Assembly (NCBI GenBank): GCA_019418195.1
Contig: DYCJ01000019.1
Location: 11,431-19,063, forward strand
Direction: 5' to 3'
Source: Clostridiales bacterium
GTDB taxonomy: Bacteria > Bacillota > Clostridia > Lachnospirales > Lachnospiraceae
Length of the DNA: 7,633 nucleotides
How positions within the stretch are numbered: the stretch's first letter is position 1; each line of letters starts with the position of its first letter. Positions 7,561 to 7,633 of the stretch are shown here, piece by piece. The notes below the pieces were generated by a model that searched no databases, was not told the DNA's origin, and saw only the letters and a program-made list of their open reading frames with translations. Both the position numbers and the translations under genes were made by a program.

Positions 7561-7587
7561 TTCAGAGAAGATAAAATCGTGTATAAT
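7561..7587 (+). promoter_or_regulatory. Candidate rightward promoter with consensus -10
   Basis: TATAAT at 7582-7587 is a perfect -10 hexamer. The best upstream match to TTGACA is TTCAGA at 7561-7566 (four of six), with a short 15-nt spacer. Transcription would begin near 7594 and lead into a possible start codon at 7625. It would serve a gene mostly outside the window. Confidence 0.45.
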
Positions 7588-7624
7588 CAGACACAGAACG
7601 GGTTTAGAACGGGGGGACGGACAA

Positions 7625-7633
7625 GTGGATATA
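7625..7633 (+). CDS. Possible start of a divergent gene (3' partial)
   Basis: A GTG at 7625 follows GGGGGGA (7611-7617) by 7 nt, good ribosome-binding-site spacing, and lies about 31 nt downstream of the start predicted from the TATAAT element. Only three codons (GTG GAT ATA) are visible, so no product can be named. A start just beyond the window edge is equally possible. Confidence 0.25.

Overview
The window reads as chromosomal DNA of a Gram-positive Firmicute, most likely a gut-type Clostridia/Lachnospiraceae member. This rests on AGGAGG-type ribosome binding sites, moderate GC, a phosphotransferase (PTS) trehalose permease with its IIA domain fused at the C-terminus, and a YfhO/GtrA/GtrB-type envelope glycosylation operon. 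The taxon is an inference from gene style, since no rRNA or marker gene is present.

Layout. (1) Positions 1-3455, + strand: a trehalose utilisation operon. It opens with the 5'-truncated trehalose PTS permease (end of IIB, IIC, fused IIA), followed after a 35-nt gap by trehalose-6-phosphate hydrolase. The permease imports and phosphorylates trehalose; the hydrolase splits trehalose-6-phosphate into glucose and glucose-6-phosphate. (2) Positions 3454-3592: the whole gap between two convergent genes is a nested imperfect palindrome running from one stop codon to the other. (3) Positions 3592-7473, - strand: a tightly coupled three-gene operon, transcribed right to left. It encodes a large YfhO-type polytopic membrane protein (candidate GT-C glycosyltransferase), a small GtrA/GtcA-type membrane protein (candidate lipid-sugar flippase) and a GtrB/CsbB-type GT2 polyprenyl-phosphate glycosyltransferase. 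Junctions overlap by 4 nt and 8 nt. (4) Positions 7474-7633: a divergent regulatory region with a candidate promoter in each direction, an inverted repeat between them, and possibly the first codons of a + strand gene leaving the window.

The - strand operon has the parts for a complete extracytoplasmic glycosylation pathway. GT2 would load a sugar onto undecaprenyl phosphate in the cytoplasm, GtrA would help flip it, and the YfhO-like enzyme would transfer it to an acceptor outside the membrane. In Bacillus and Listeria the related system decorates lipoteichoic acid. The sugar and acceptor here cannot be read from the sequence.

No CRISPR array, tRNA, rRNA, transposase or prophage gene was seen. 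The least explained element is the stop-to-stop palindrome at 3454-3592. The most biologically interesting unit is the compact glycosylation operon.
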